Assembly (NCBI GenBank): GCA_963844205.1
Contig: CAWJNK010000001.1
Location: 124,001-188,000 of the forward strand
Reading direction: 5' to 3'
Source: DASSUW01 sp963844205
GTDB lineage: Bacteria > Actinomycetota > Thermoleophilia > Solirubrobacterales > Solirubrobacteraceae
Length of the DNA: 64,000 bases
The notes beneath the pieces are model-generated. The model did not search any database and was not told where the DNA came from. It was given only the letters and a program-made list of their open reading frames with translations. The position numbers and the translations under genes were made by a program. This document shows positions 39,467 to 47,400 of this stretch, piece after piece; the first letter of the stretch is position 1, and the number at the start of each line of letters is the position of its first letter.

Positions 39467-40213
39467 ATGCAGGTCGGTTTCATCGGCGCAGGCAACATGG
39501 CTCGGGCCCTCGCCCTCGGCTGGGGCGACCCCGTGCTGTGCACGGACTCGGGCTCCGGCCGCGCCCAGGCACTGGCCGACGAGCTCGGCGGCGAGGCGCT
39601 CGCCACCAACCGCGAGCTGGCCGAGCGCGCCGACCTCGTGATCCTCGCCCACAAGCCCGCGCAGCTCGCCGAGGTGGCGTGGGAGGCGGCCGGAGCGACG
39701 AAGGCCGTCGTGTCGTTGCTCGCGCGGACGGGTCAGGCCGACGTGCGGTCCGCCTACCCGGGCGTGCCGGTGTTCCGGATCGAGCCCAACACCGCGGTGC
39801 AGGTGCGCCGCGGCGTGCTCGCGTTCGCCGAGGCCGACGCCCAGGAGGACGGAGATCTGCGGGCACGGGTCCGCGACCTGTTCGAGCGCGTGGGGACCGT
39901 GGTCGACGTGCCGGAGCGGCTGATGAGCGTCGCCGGTGCGTGCTCGGGGGTCGGGCCGGCCTACTGGGCGTTGCTGGTGGAGGCGTGGGTCGATGCCGCC
40001 GTGAAGGCCGGGATGCCGGCCGCGCTGGCCGCCACGCTGGTGCGCGAGACGATGGTGGGCTCCGCCGAGCTTCTGCGGACCCGCGACACGCTCGGCATGC
40101 GGCGCGAGGTCGCGTCGCCGGGCGGCACCACCGCGCGAGGGCTGGCGGCGCTCGAGCGCGGCGGCGTCCGGGCCGCGTTCGCGAGCGCGATGGACGACGT
40201 GGTGGGGGCCTGA
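39467..40213 (+). CDS. proC: pyrroline-5-carboxylate reductase
   Basis: ProC reduces pyrroline-5-carboxylate to proline. The 248 residues show the Rossmann start VGFIGAGNMARALALG, the family motif FRIEPNTAVQVRRGVLAF (usually MPNTPA), and ASPGGTTARGLAALERGGVRAAF near the C-terminus. The IEPNTA form departs from the common MPNTP. It is inserted between sepF and yggT, as in many Gram-positive bacteria. Confidence 0.93.
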   Translation: MQVGFIGAGNMARALALGWGDPVLCTDSGSGRAQALADELGGEALATNRELAERADLVILAHKPAQLAEVAWEAAGATKAVVSLLARTGQADVRSAYPGVPVFRIEPNTAVQVRRGVLAFAEADAQEDGDLRARVRDLFERVGTVVDVPERLMSVAGACSGVGPAYWALLVEAWVDAAVKAGMPAALAATLVRETMVGSAELLRTRDTLGMRREVASPGGTTARGLAALERGGVRAAFASAMDDVVGA

Positions 40214-40214
40214 C

Positions 40215-40508
40215 GTGGAGGCCCGGGAGCAGATCGCGCAGTTCCTCTCCGCGCTGATCTGGGTCTACACGATCATCGTCATCGCGTGGGTGATCGCGTC
40301 GTTCGTGTTCGCGATGGGCGTCCGGGTCCCGTACTCGCGCGCGCTGAACGCCGTGCTCGACTTCCTGCGCGACGTCACCGAGCCCTACCTGCGGCTGTTC
40401 CGGGCGCTGCCGCTGCGGGTCGGCCCGCTGGACCTCACGCCGATCGTGGCGCTGCTGGTGCTCCGGATCGTCGGCGGGATCATCGTGGGCCTGGTCGATC
40501 CGGGCTGA
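40215..40508 (+). CDS. YggT family membrane protein
   Basis: The 97-residue protein has two hydrophobic helices and the family pattern RVPYSRALNAVLDFLRDVTEPYLRLFRALPLRVGPLDLTPIVALLVL (core TEPYLRLFR and DLTPIVA). Members sit with division genes and have been linked to envelope or osmotic functions without a firm mechanism. The GTG start follows proC after 1 bp; the stop shares one base with the lspA start. Confidence 0.92.
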   Translation: MEAREQIAQFLSALIWVYTIIVIAWVIASFVFAMGVRVPYSRALNAVLDFLRDVTEPYLRLFRALPLRVGPLDLTPIVALLVLRIVGGIIVGLVDPG

Positions 40509-40960
40509 TGGGGCCGGGAGGCCGGGCCGCGGTGGTGGCGGTCGCCACCGTGGCCGCCGATCAGGCCGTCAAGGCGCTCGTGCGGTCCACGATCGAGCGC
40601 GGCGACGCGGTCGACTTCGTGCTCGGCATCCAGATCGTCAACGTTCGCAACCGCGGGATCGCGTTCGGCATGTTCTCGGGCGGCGGCGTGCTGCTCGTGC
40701 TGTTCGCGCTCGCCGCGCTGGCGGCGCTGCTGGTCTTCTTCGCCCGCCACCGCGACCGCCCGCTGGTGTGGCTCCCGACCGGGCTCCTGATCGGCGGCGC
40801 CACCGGCAACCTGATCGACCGCGCGCGCGAGGGGGCGGTGACCGACTTCATCGACCTCCCGGCGTGGCCGGCGTTCAACGTCGCCGACATGGCGATCACG
40901 TTCGGGGTGCTGACGCTGCTGTACGTGCTCGAGGGACCGCCGCGCCGTGGACGCCGGTGA
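40508..40960 (+). CDS. lspA: lipoprotein signal peptidase
   Basis: LspA (signal peptidase II) removes signal peptides from prolipoproteins. The 150 residues form four membrane helices and hold both catalytic Asp residues, in GGATGNLIDRAREGAVTDFI and WPAFNVADMAITFG. No divIVA is found upstream, where many actinobacteria carry it. It overlaps rluD by 14 bp. Confidence 0.95.
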   Translation: MGPGGRAAVVAVATVAADQAVKALVRSTIERGDAVDFVLGIQIVNVRNRGIAFGMFSGGGVLLVLFALAALAALLVFFARHRDRPLVWLPTGLLIGGATGNLIDRAREGAVTDFIDLPAWPAFNVADMAITFGVLTLLYVLEGPPRRGRR

Positions 40961-41879
40961 GCTGATCGTCGGGCCGGACGCAGCCGGCGAGCGCCTCGAC
41001 GTCTTCCTCGCGTCGGCCGCCGGGTCGCGCGCGGCCGCCCAGCGGCTCATCGACGCGGGGCTCGTGCTCGTCGACGGCGTGGCGCGGCCCAAGCGGCACA
41101 CGGTGGCGGCGGGGGAGCGCGTGGAGGTGGGGCGCGCGCCGGAGGTGCAGGAGCCCGAGGTGCCGGACGCCACGTTCGCGGTCGCCTATGAGGACGAGCA
41201 CCTGCTGGTGGTGGACAAGCCGGCGGGCGTGGTCGTGCACCCGGCGCGCGGGCATCGCGCGGGCACGCTCGCGCAGGCGCTCTCCGGGCGCGCGGCGGGG
41301 GGCGACGACCCGCGGCGGCAGGGGATCGTGCACCGGCTCGACCGCGACACGTCCGGCCTGCTCGTCGTCGCCCGCACGGAGCCGACGTACGCGGCGCTCA
41401 AGGACATGCTGCGGCGGCGCGAGATCACGCGCGAGTACCTGGCGCTGGTGGAGGGGCGCCCCGCGGCGCGCGCGGGGACGATCGACGCGCCGATCGGCCG
41501 GGACCGGCGCGTGCGCACGCGCGTCTCGGCCGACACCGACGAGCCGCGCGAGGCGGTCACGCACTTCGAGACCGAGGAGGTCTTCGACGGCTTCACGCTG
41601 CTGCGCGTGCGGCTCGAGACGGGGCGCACGCACCAGATCCGCGCCCACCTGCTCGCGATCGGCCACCCGGTGGCCGGCGACCCCGAATACGGGCGCGCAG
41701 GCGCGCTCGGACTGCCGCGTCAGTTCCTCCACGCCGAGCGGCTCGCGTTCCGGCATCCGGCGACGGGAGCGGAGATCGATGTTCGGTCTCCGCTCCCGGC
41801 CGACCTGCAGCCTGCGCTGGAAATGGCGGGCCGGTCCACCGGAGGTAGGGGAAGGGAGGGCCGGCCCGCATCGGCGTAA
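40947..41879 (+). CDS. rluD: RluD-type 23S rRNA pseudouridine synthase
   Basis: The 310-residue protein has an N-terminal S4 RNA-binding domain (RLDVFLASAAGSRAAAQRLI) and a catalytic domain with the family motif HRLDRDTSGLLVVA, which carries the catalytic Asp, and LETGRTHQIRAHLLAIGHPV. It converts uridines of the large-subunit rRNA to pseudouridine. The pairing lspA-rluD is typical. The GTG start lies inside lspA. Confidence 0.93.
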   Translation: MDAGELIVGPDAAGERLDVFLASAAGSRAAAQRLIDAGLVLVDGVARPKRHTVAAGERVEVGRAPEVQEPEVPDATFAVAYEDEHLLVVDKPAGVVVHPARGHRAGTLAQALSGRAAGGDDPRRQGIVHRLDRDTSGLLVVARTEPTYAALKDMLRRREITREYLALVEGRPAARAGTIDAPIGRDRRVRTRVSADTDEPREAVTHFETEEVFDGFTLLRVRLETGRTHQIRAHLLAIGHPVAGDPEYGRAGALGLPRQFLHAERLAFRHPATGAEIDVRSPLPADLQPALEMAGRSTGGRGREGRPASA

Positions 41880-42044
41880 ACGGAGCATCTCCGTAGAACT
41901 TTCGTAAACTGGTTCGCGATCTGTACATCGACCCCGGGCGGCCTCTTCAACCGTCCCGAGTCCGCGGCCCTGCCCGGCACTGCGCCGGGTCCGTGAGCCT
42001 CGATCGCCCGGGCTGCACTCCACATCCACACAAGGGAGTTGTCC
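41880..42044 (+). promoter_or_regulatory. rpsB leader and promoter region
   Basis: The 165 bp before rpsB hold a small hairpin (ACGGAG-CAT-CTCCGT, 41880-41894), a possible promoter (TTTCGT then GTACAT after 17 bp, 41900-41928), and a CCCGGC/GCCGGG hairpin near 41969-41989. The ribosome binding site AAGGGAG at 42032 is 6 bases from the GTG start. Feedback of S2 on its own leader is possible but unproven. Confidence 0.4.
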
Positions 42045-43532
42045 GTGGCTCAGGTAGGAATCAGAGAGCTGCTGGAGGCCGGCGTGCACTTCGGCCACCA
42101 GACGCGCCGCTGGAACCCGAAGATGCGCCGCTTCATCCACGGCGAGCGCGGCGGGATCTACATCATCGATCTGCTCAAGACCGAGCAGCTGCTCGCGCAG
42201 GCGCAGAACTTCGCCTCCGGCATCGCCCACCGGGGCGGGACCGTGCTCTTCGTGGGCACCAAGAAGCAGGCCCGCGACGGGATCAAGGAGATCGCCGAAG
42301 CGGCCGGTCAGCCGTACGTCAACCACCGCTGGCTCGGCGGCCTGCTCACGAACTTCCAGACGATCTCGCTGCGCATCAAGCGCCTGCACGACCTCGAGCG
42401 CTACGCGTCCGAGGGCCAGCTCGCGCTGCTGCCCACGCGCGAGCGGCTGTCCGCCGAGGCCGACCTCGAGAAGCTCCAGGCCAACCTCGGCGGGGTCAAG
42501 AACATGCAGCGCGTGCCGGACGCGATGTTCGTGGTCGACCTCAAGACCGAGGCGATCGCGGTCCGCGAGGCGCAGCGGCTGCGGATCCCGATCATCGGGC
42601 TCGTCGACACCAACTGCGACCCGGACGGGATCGACTACGTGGTGCCCGGCAACGACGATGCCATCCGCGCGTGCAACCTCATCACGCGGGCGATCGGCGA
42701 CGTGGTGAACGAGGGCCGCTCGCGGTTCCGCGCCGAGGAGGAGCAGGCCCGTCGCGAGGCCGAGGAGCAGGCGCGTCGCGAGGCGGAGGAGCGCGCCCGC
42801 CGCGAGGCCGAGGAGCAGGCCCGCCGCGAGGCCGAGGAGCGCGCCGCCGCCGAGGCGCTGACCCACGCGGGCGAGGGCGAGCCGCGAGACGTCGCAGAGG
42901 CCCAGGTCGCCGAGGCCGTCCAGCAGGCCGGCCGCGAGCCCGAGGGCCGCCGGTCCGCCGAGGCCGGCGCTGCCGCCCAGGCCGCGGACGAGCCCGCGAT
43001 GCCGGCCACCGGCAACGTCGGCCCCGGCCGCCAGGAGGCGATCCACGATCCGAACGTGGGTGACCGGGTGCCGCAGGAGGCGGGCGCGCCCGCCGGCGAG
43101 GGCACGCCGGCCAGCGACACCGCCGCCGGCGCGCCGACCGCAGAGCCGGAGGCCGCGGCCGAGGCCGCGGCGCCGGCGGCCGAGCCGGAGGCCGCGGCGC
43201 CGGCCGTCGAGCCGGAGGCCCCGGCCGCCGAGCCTGAGGCCCCGGCCGCCGCCGAACCGGAGGCCCCGGCCGCCGAGCCTGAGGCCGCGGCGCCCGCCGC
43301 CGAGCCTGAGGTCCCGGCCGCCGCCGAAACGGACGCCCCGGCCGCCGCCGAACCGGAGGCCCCGGCCGCCGAGCCCGAGGCCCCGCCCGCCGAGCCCGAG
43401 GCCGCCGCCGAGCCGGAGCCCAAGCCGAAGCCGAAGGCGAAGCCCAAGGCCAAGGCCAAGGCCAAGGCGAAGGCCAAGCCGGCCAAGCCCGCTCCCGAGA
43501 CCACCGACGAGACCACCGAGGAGACTCAGTGA
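42045..43532 (+). CDS. rpsB: 30S ribosomal protein S2 with long C-terminal extension
   Basis: Residues 1-229 are a normal S2 (ELLEAGVHFGHQTRRWNPKM, GGLLTNFQTI, PIIGLVDTNCDPDGIDYVVPGNDDA). The remaining ~266 residues are unusual: an E/A/R heptad region of EEQARREA repeats (about 230-268) likely to form a charged helix, an Ala/Gly/Glu linker, some 100 residues of EPEAPAA-type repeats, then a KPKPKAKPKAKAKAK block and an acidic DETTEETQ end. S2 is usually 230-300 residues. The frame is open and continuous and overlaps tsf by 4 bp, so the extension is not a sequencing artefact of a single slip. GTG 42045 has AAGGGAG 6 bases upstream; TTG at 42039 is less likely. Confidence 0.95.
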   Translation: MAQVGIRELLEAGVHFGHQTRRWNPKMRRFIHGERGGIYIIDLLKTEQLLAQAQNFASGIAHRGGTVLFVGTKKQARDGIKEIAEAAGQPYVNHRWLGGLLTNFQTISLRIKRLHDLERYASEGQLALLPTRERLSAEADLEKLQANLGGVKNMQRVPDAMFVVDLKTEAIAVREAQRLRIPIIGLVDTNCDPDGIDYVVPGNDDAIRACNLITRAIGDVVNEGRSRFRAEEEQARREAEEQARREAEERARREAEEQARREAEERAAAEALTHAGEGEPRDVAEAQVAEAVQQAGREPEGRRSAEAGAAAQAADEPAMPATGNVGPGRQEAIHDPNVGDRVPQEAGAPAGEGTPASDTAAGAPTAEPEAAAEAAAPAAEPEAAAPAVEPEAPAAEPEAPAAAEPEAPAAEPEAAAPAAEPEVPAAAETDAPAAAEPEAPAAEPEAPPAEPEAAAEPEPKPKPKAKPKAKAKAKAKAKPAKPAPETTDETTEETQ

Positions 43533-44134
43533 CCGCCACGATCACCGCCACGATGGTCAAGGAGCTCCGCGACCGCACCGGCGCGGGCATGATGGACTGC
43601 AAGCGGGCCCTCGAGGAGACGAACGGCGACCTCGACGCCGCCGTCGAGCTCCTGCGCGTCCGCCTGGGCGACAAGGCGCTGAAGGTCGGCGGCCGGGAGG
43701 CCACGGAGGGAACGGTCGCGTCCTACATCCACGGAGGCGGCAAGGTCGGCGTGCTGGTCGAGATCGACTGCAACACCGACTTCGTGGCCCGCAACGACGA
43801 CTTCCAGGGCTTCGCGCGCGAGGTCGCGATGCACATCGCCGCCTCTCCGACCACGCTCTACGTGTCCGAGGAGGACATCCCGGAGGAGGCCAAGGAGGCC
43901 GAGCTGCGCATCTTCGAGCAGCAGGCGGCCGACAAGCCCGAGAACGTGCGCCCGAAGATCGCCGAGGGCAAGCTGCGCAAGTGGATCGAGGAGGTCGTGC
44001 TCCTCAGCCAGCCGCACGTCAACACCGACAAGTACGACGGCAAGACGATCGAGCAGATGCGCGTCGAGCTCGCCGGCACCACCGGCGAGAACGTGGTCAT
44101 CCGCCGCTTCGCGCGCTTCCAGGTCGGGTCGTGA
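43529..44134 (+). CDS. tsf: elongation factor Ts
   Basis: EF-Ts regenerates EF-Tu-GTP. The 201 residues have VKELRDRTGAGMMDCKRALEE, the core VGVLVEIDCNTDFVARND and the C-terminal LLSQPHVNTD region. It is the short form without the extra subdomain of E. coli EF-Ts. The start overlaps rpsB. Confidence 0.96.
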   Translation: MTATITATMVKELRDRTGAGMMDCKRALEETNGDLDAAVELLRVRLGDKALKVGGREATEGTVASYIHGGGKVGVLVEIDCNTDFVARNDDFQGFAREVAMHIAASPTTLYVSEEDIPEEAKEAELRIFEQQAADKPENVRPKIAEGKLRKWIEEVVLLSQPHVNTDKYDGKTIEQMRVELAGTTGENVVIRRFARFQVGS

Positions 44135-44153
44135 TCCGCTGGACGGTCGCAGC

Positions 44154-44879
44154 GTGACGGACAAGCCCGCCTTCGAGCGCGTCCTCGTCAAGCTGTCGGG
44201 CGAGGCGCTGATGGGCGACCTCGAGTTCGGCACCGACCCCGAGACCGTCGAGCAGATCGCCAGACAGCTCAAGAGCGTCCGCGACCGCGGCGTCGAGGTC
44301 TCGGTCGTGCTCGGGGCGGGCAACATCTACCGCGGCCTCGCCGGCGCGGCGGCCGGCATGGACCGCGCCACGGCGGACTACATGGGCATGCTCGCGATCG
44401 TCCTGAACGCGCTCACGCTCCAGGACGCGCTCGAGAAGCAGGGCGTGCACACGCGGGTGCTGTCGGCGATCACGATCTCCGAGGTCGCCGAGCCGTACAT
44501 CCGCCGGCGCGCGATGCGCCACCTCGAGAAGGGCCGCATCGTGATCTTCGCGGCCGGCACCGGCAACCCGTTCTTCACCTCCGACACCGCGGCCGCGCTG
44601 CGCGCGCTGGAGATGCACGCGGAGATCATCCTCATGGCCAAGAACGGGGTGGAGGGCGTCTACACCGCCGACCCCAAGACGGACCCCACGGCCGAGTTCA
44701 TCCCCGAGATCACCGCCCGCGCGGCGCTCCAGCAGGGGCTCAAGGTCATGGACTCGACAGCGCTGTCGCTGTGCATGGACAACCACCTCCCGATCAACGT
44801 CTTCAACATGAACGACGAGTCCAACATCGACCGGATAGTCTCCGGCGAGCGGGTGGGGACGCTGGTGAAACCGGAATGA
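44154..44879 (+). CDS. pyrH: uridylate kinase
   Basis: The 241-residue amino-acid-kinase-fold enzyme phosphorylates UMP to UDP. VLVKLSGEALMGD, GAGNIYRG, FAAGTGNPFFTSDTAAALRA and the KNGVEGVYTADPKTDP segment are characteristic. The GTG start lies 19 bp after tsf; the stop overlaps frr. Confidence 0.96.
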   Translation: MTDKPAFERVLVKLSGEALMGDLEFGTDPETVEQIARQLKSVRDRGVEVSVVLGAGNIYRGLAGAAAGMDRATADYMGMLAIVLNALTLQDALEKQGVHTRVLSAITISEVAEPYIRRRAMRHLEKGRIVIFAAGTGNPFFTSDTAAALRALEMHAEIILMAKNGVEGVYTADPKTDPTAEFIPEITARAALQQGLKVMDSTALSLCMDNHLPINVFNMNDESNIDRIVSGERVGTLVKPE

Positions 44880-45433
44880 TCGACGAACTGCTTCAAGACG
44901 CCCGGGAGCACATGGAGAAGTCCGTGGACGCGACCCGGCACAAGTTCGGCTCGGTGCGCACGGGGCGTGCGAGCACGGCGCTGCTCGACCGCATCACGGT
45001 CGACTACTACGGCGCGCAGACGCCGCTCAAGCAGCTCGCCACCGTGTCCGCACCCGAGGCGCGGCTGCTGACCGTGCAGCCGTACGACAAGAGCTCGATG
45101 AAGAACATCGAGCGGGCGATCATGGAGTCCGACATCGGGCTCACGCCCAACAACGACGGCCAGATCATCCGCCTGCAGGTGCCCGAGCTCACCGAGGAGC
45201 GCCGCAAGGAGCTCGTCAAGGTGGTCCGGCACCTCGCCGAGGAGGGCCGCGTGGCGATCCGCAACATCCGCCGCGACGTCATGCACGACCTGCGCGAGCT
45301 GCGCGACGCGGGCGAGGCCGGCTCCGACGACGAGCATCGCGCCGAGGAATCGCTCCAGAAGCTCACGGACGAGAAGGTCAAGGAGCTCGACGCGGTCCTC
45401 AAGGCCAAGGAAGAAGAGATCCTCGAGGTGTGA
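44876..45433 (+). CDS. frr: ribosome recycling factor
   Basis: RRF splits post-termination ribosomes with EF-G. The 185 residues include the family segments FGSVRTGRASTALLDRITVDYYG, PLKQLATVSAPEARLLTVQPYD, and the C-terminal helix IRNIRRDVMHDL. Length is typical. Both ends overlap neighbours by 4 bp. Confidence 0.97.
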   Translation: MIDELLQDAREHMEKSVDATRHKFGSVRTGRASTALLDRITVDYYGAQTPLKQLATVSAPEARLLTVQPYDKSSMKNIERAIMESDIGLTPNNDGQIIRLQVPELTEERRKELVKVVRHLAEEGRVAIRNIRRDVMHDLRELRDAGEAGSDDEHRAEESLQKLTDEKVKELDAVLKAKEEEILEV

Positions 45434-46092
45434 GCGCCTCGTACGTCGCCATCATCACGGATGGCAACGGACGCTGGGCCCGGCAACGCGGCCTGCCCGT
45501 CGAGGAGGGGCACCGGGCGGGGGCCGACACCGTCAAGGCCCGCCTCCGCGACGCCGTCGACCTCGGCGTGCGCGAGCTGACCGTCTACTCGTTCTCGACC
45601 GAGAACTGGTCGCGCCCGCCTGAGGAGGTCGCCGCGCTGATGGCGATGTTCTCCGAGCGCATCCTCGCCGAGACCCCCGAGCTCGACGAGGAGGGAGTGC
45701 GGATGCGGTTCATCGGGCGCCGCGACGGCGTCGTCCCCGAGCTGCTCGAGCAGATGGCCTGGGCCGAGGAGAAGACCGCCGCCAACGAGCGCATCACGCT
45801 CTTCGTGGCGTTCAACTACGGCGGCCGGGCCGAGATCATCGACGCCGCGCGCTCGTTCGACGGCTCCACCGAGGAGGAGTTCCGCGCGCTGCTCTACGCG
45901 CCGGACATGCACGACCCGGACCTGATCATCCGCACCAGCGGCGAGCAGCGGCTCTCGAACTACCTGCTGTGGCAGTCGGCGTACTCGGAGCTGCACTTCA
46001 CCGAGGTCCTGTGGCCCGACTTCTCCCGCGAGGACTTCGAGGCGGCGCTCGGTGAGTACGAGGTCCGCCGGCGCCGGTTCGGCGGGCGATGA
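45430..46092 (+). CDS. uppS: isoprenyl (undecaprenyl) diphosphate synthase
   Basis: This cis-prenyltransferase builds the lipid carrier for cell-wall synthesis. The 220 residues have VAIITDGNGRWARQRGLP with catalytic Asp, the GHRAGADTVK region, YSFSTENWSRP, and DLIIRTSGEQRLSNYLLWQSAYSEL trimmed to its core RTSGEQRLSN. TDGNGRWA stands where most members have MDGNGRWA. Chain length cannot be told by eye. Confidence 0.94.
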   Translation: MSASYVAIITDGNGRWARQRGLPVEEGHRAGADTVKARLRDAVDLGVRELTVYSFSTENWSRPPEEVAALMAMFSERILAETPELDEEGVRMRFIGRRDGVVPELLEQMAWAEEKTAANERITLFVAFNYGGRAEIIDAARSFDGSTEEEFRALLYAPDMHDPDLIIRTSGEQRLSNYLLWQSAYSELHFTEVLWPDFSREDFEAALGEYEVRRRRFGGR

Positions 46093-46919
46093 GCACCCGC
46101 CGCCGCCGCCCTCGCCGCCGCGGGGGTTCAGATCTGGGGCTGCGCATCGTGGCGGCGATCCCGGCGATCGCCTACGCGATCTTCATCATCGTCATGGGTG
46201 GCTGGGTGTTCGCCGCCGGCATCCTCGTGCTCGGCTGGGTCTGCCTGCACGAGCTGTTCCGCATGTACGAGCACGTGCGGCCGGTCAAGCTGGCGGGCTT
46301 CATCGCGCTCGCCGGGCTGGCCGTGGCCGCGCTCGAGGGCGACGAGCGGCAGGTGCTGCTCGCGCTCGTCGCGTTCGTGCCGCTCGTGTTCCTGCTCGGG
46401 ATCGCGACGCCTCGCGGCGAAGGCCCGTCGCTTACCGCGGCCATTTCGATCACCACGTTGGGCGTGGTGTGGGTGGGCATGGCGATCGCCCACGCCATCC
46501 TCTTGCGTGGGACCGCGCACGGCGACGGGATCATCGTCGACATCCTCGTCGGCACGTTCATCGGTGACAGCGGCGCCTACCTCGGCGGGCGCTCGTTCGG
46601 CACGCGCAAGCTGTCGCCGCGGATCTCGCCGAACAAGACCGTCGAGGGACTGGTAATCGGGTTCCTGACCGCGGTCGTCGCCACCTGGGCGGCCGGCCTC
46701 TACCAGGACTGGCTCACGCACGGCGAGGCGCTGATCCTGGGCGCGGCGGTGGGCGCGGCGGCCCCGATCGGCGACCTGCTCGAGTCGGCGGTCAAGCGCG
46801 ACGCCGGGACCAAGGACGCGGGCACGCTGTTCGGCGCCCACGGAGGCGCGCTCGATCGCCTCGACGCGGCATTCTTCACGATCGTCACCGGGTACTACGT
46901 CTGGCTCGCCCTCCTATGA
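46089..46919 (+). CDS. cdsA: phosphatidate cytidylyltransferase
   Basis: CdsA makes CDP-diacylglycerol. The 276-residue polytopic protein shows about seven membrane helices, the GDSGAYLGGRSFGTRKLSPRISPNKTVEG segment (core SPNKTVEG), and the signature SAVKRDAGTKDAG with LDRLDAAFF. The N-terminus is Arg-rich. It overlaps uppS and the DUF6328 gene by 4 bp each. Confidence 0.95.
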   Translation: MSTRRRRPRRRGGSDLGLRIVAAIPAIAYAIFIIVMGGWVFAAGILVLGWVCLHELFRMYEHVRPVKLAGFIALAGLAVAALEGDERQVLLALVAFVPLVFLLGIATPRGEGPSLTAAISITTLGVVWVGMAIAHAILLRGTAHGDGIIVDILVGTFIGDSGAYLGGRSFGTRKLSPRISPNKTVEGLVIGFLTAVVATWAAGLYQDWLTHGEALILGAAVGAAAPIGDLLESAVKRDAGTKDAGTLFGAHGGALDRLDAAFFTIVTGYYVWLALL

Positions 46920-47374
46920 CCGACGACGACGAACGCAGACGCACCGAACGCCAGTTGGCCGAGCTGCTGCAGGAGCTGCGCGTCGCGCTGCCCGGCGTGC
47001 AGATCCTGTTCGCGTTCCTGCTGACCGTCCCGTTCGCCCAGGGCTTCCAGCGCGTCACCGACTTCCAGAAGGACCTCTACTTCGCGACGCTGATGTGCAC
47101 CGCGGTCTCCACGGCGTGCCTGATCGCGCCGACCGCGACGCACCGGCTGCGCTTCCACAAGCGCGACCGCAAGTACGTGATCGAGGTCGCCCACCAGCTG
47201 ACGATCGCGGGGCTCGTCTTCCTCGCCCTCGCGATCCTCTGCGCGGTCTCGCTGATCACCGACTACCTGTTCGACGGCGCGGCGCGCTGGTTCTGGCCCG
47301 CCCTGATCGCCGTCGTGATCGCCGTCCTCTGGTTCATCCGGCCACTCGCCCGGACGGATTCATCCGGCCCTTAG
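46916..47374 (+). CDS. DUF6328-like membrane protein
   Basis: The 152-residue protein has an acidic/basic N-terminus followed by four predicted membrane helices (about 28-46, 58-75, 97-117, 126-143). RQLAELLQELRVALPGVQIL and LLTVPFAQGF match the pattern I know from DUF6328 proteins of actinobacteria. No function is established. Its 4-bp overlap with cdsA and position before dxr put it inside an essential lipid/isoprenoid run, which hints at an envelope role. Confidence 0.75.
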   Translation: MTDDDERRRTERQLAELLQELRVALPGVQILFAFLLTVPFAQGFQRVTDFQKDLYFATLMCTAVSTACLIAPTATHRLRFHKRDRKYVIEVAHQLTIAGLVFLALAILCAVSLITDYLFDGAARWFWPALIAVVIAVLWFIRPLARTDSSGP

Positions 47375-47400
47375 CCCCGCGTTGCCACAATGGGTCGCCG

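Noticed and set aside
42635..43704. Minus-strand frames of Ala/Ser/Gly repeats opposite the rpsB tail
   Set aside because: The repeats are simply the complement of the EPEA-type repeats; the plus frame is fused to a clear S2 core and overlaps tsf as expected.
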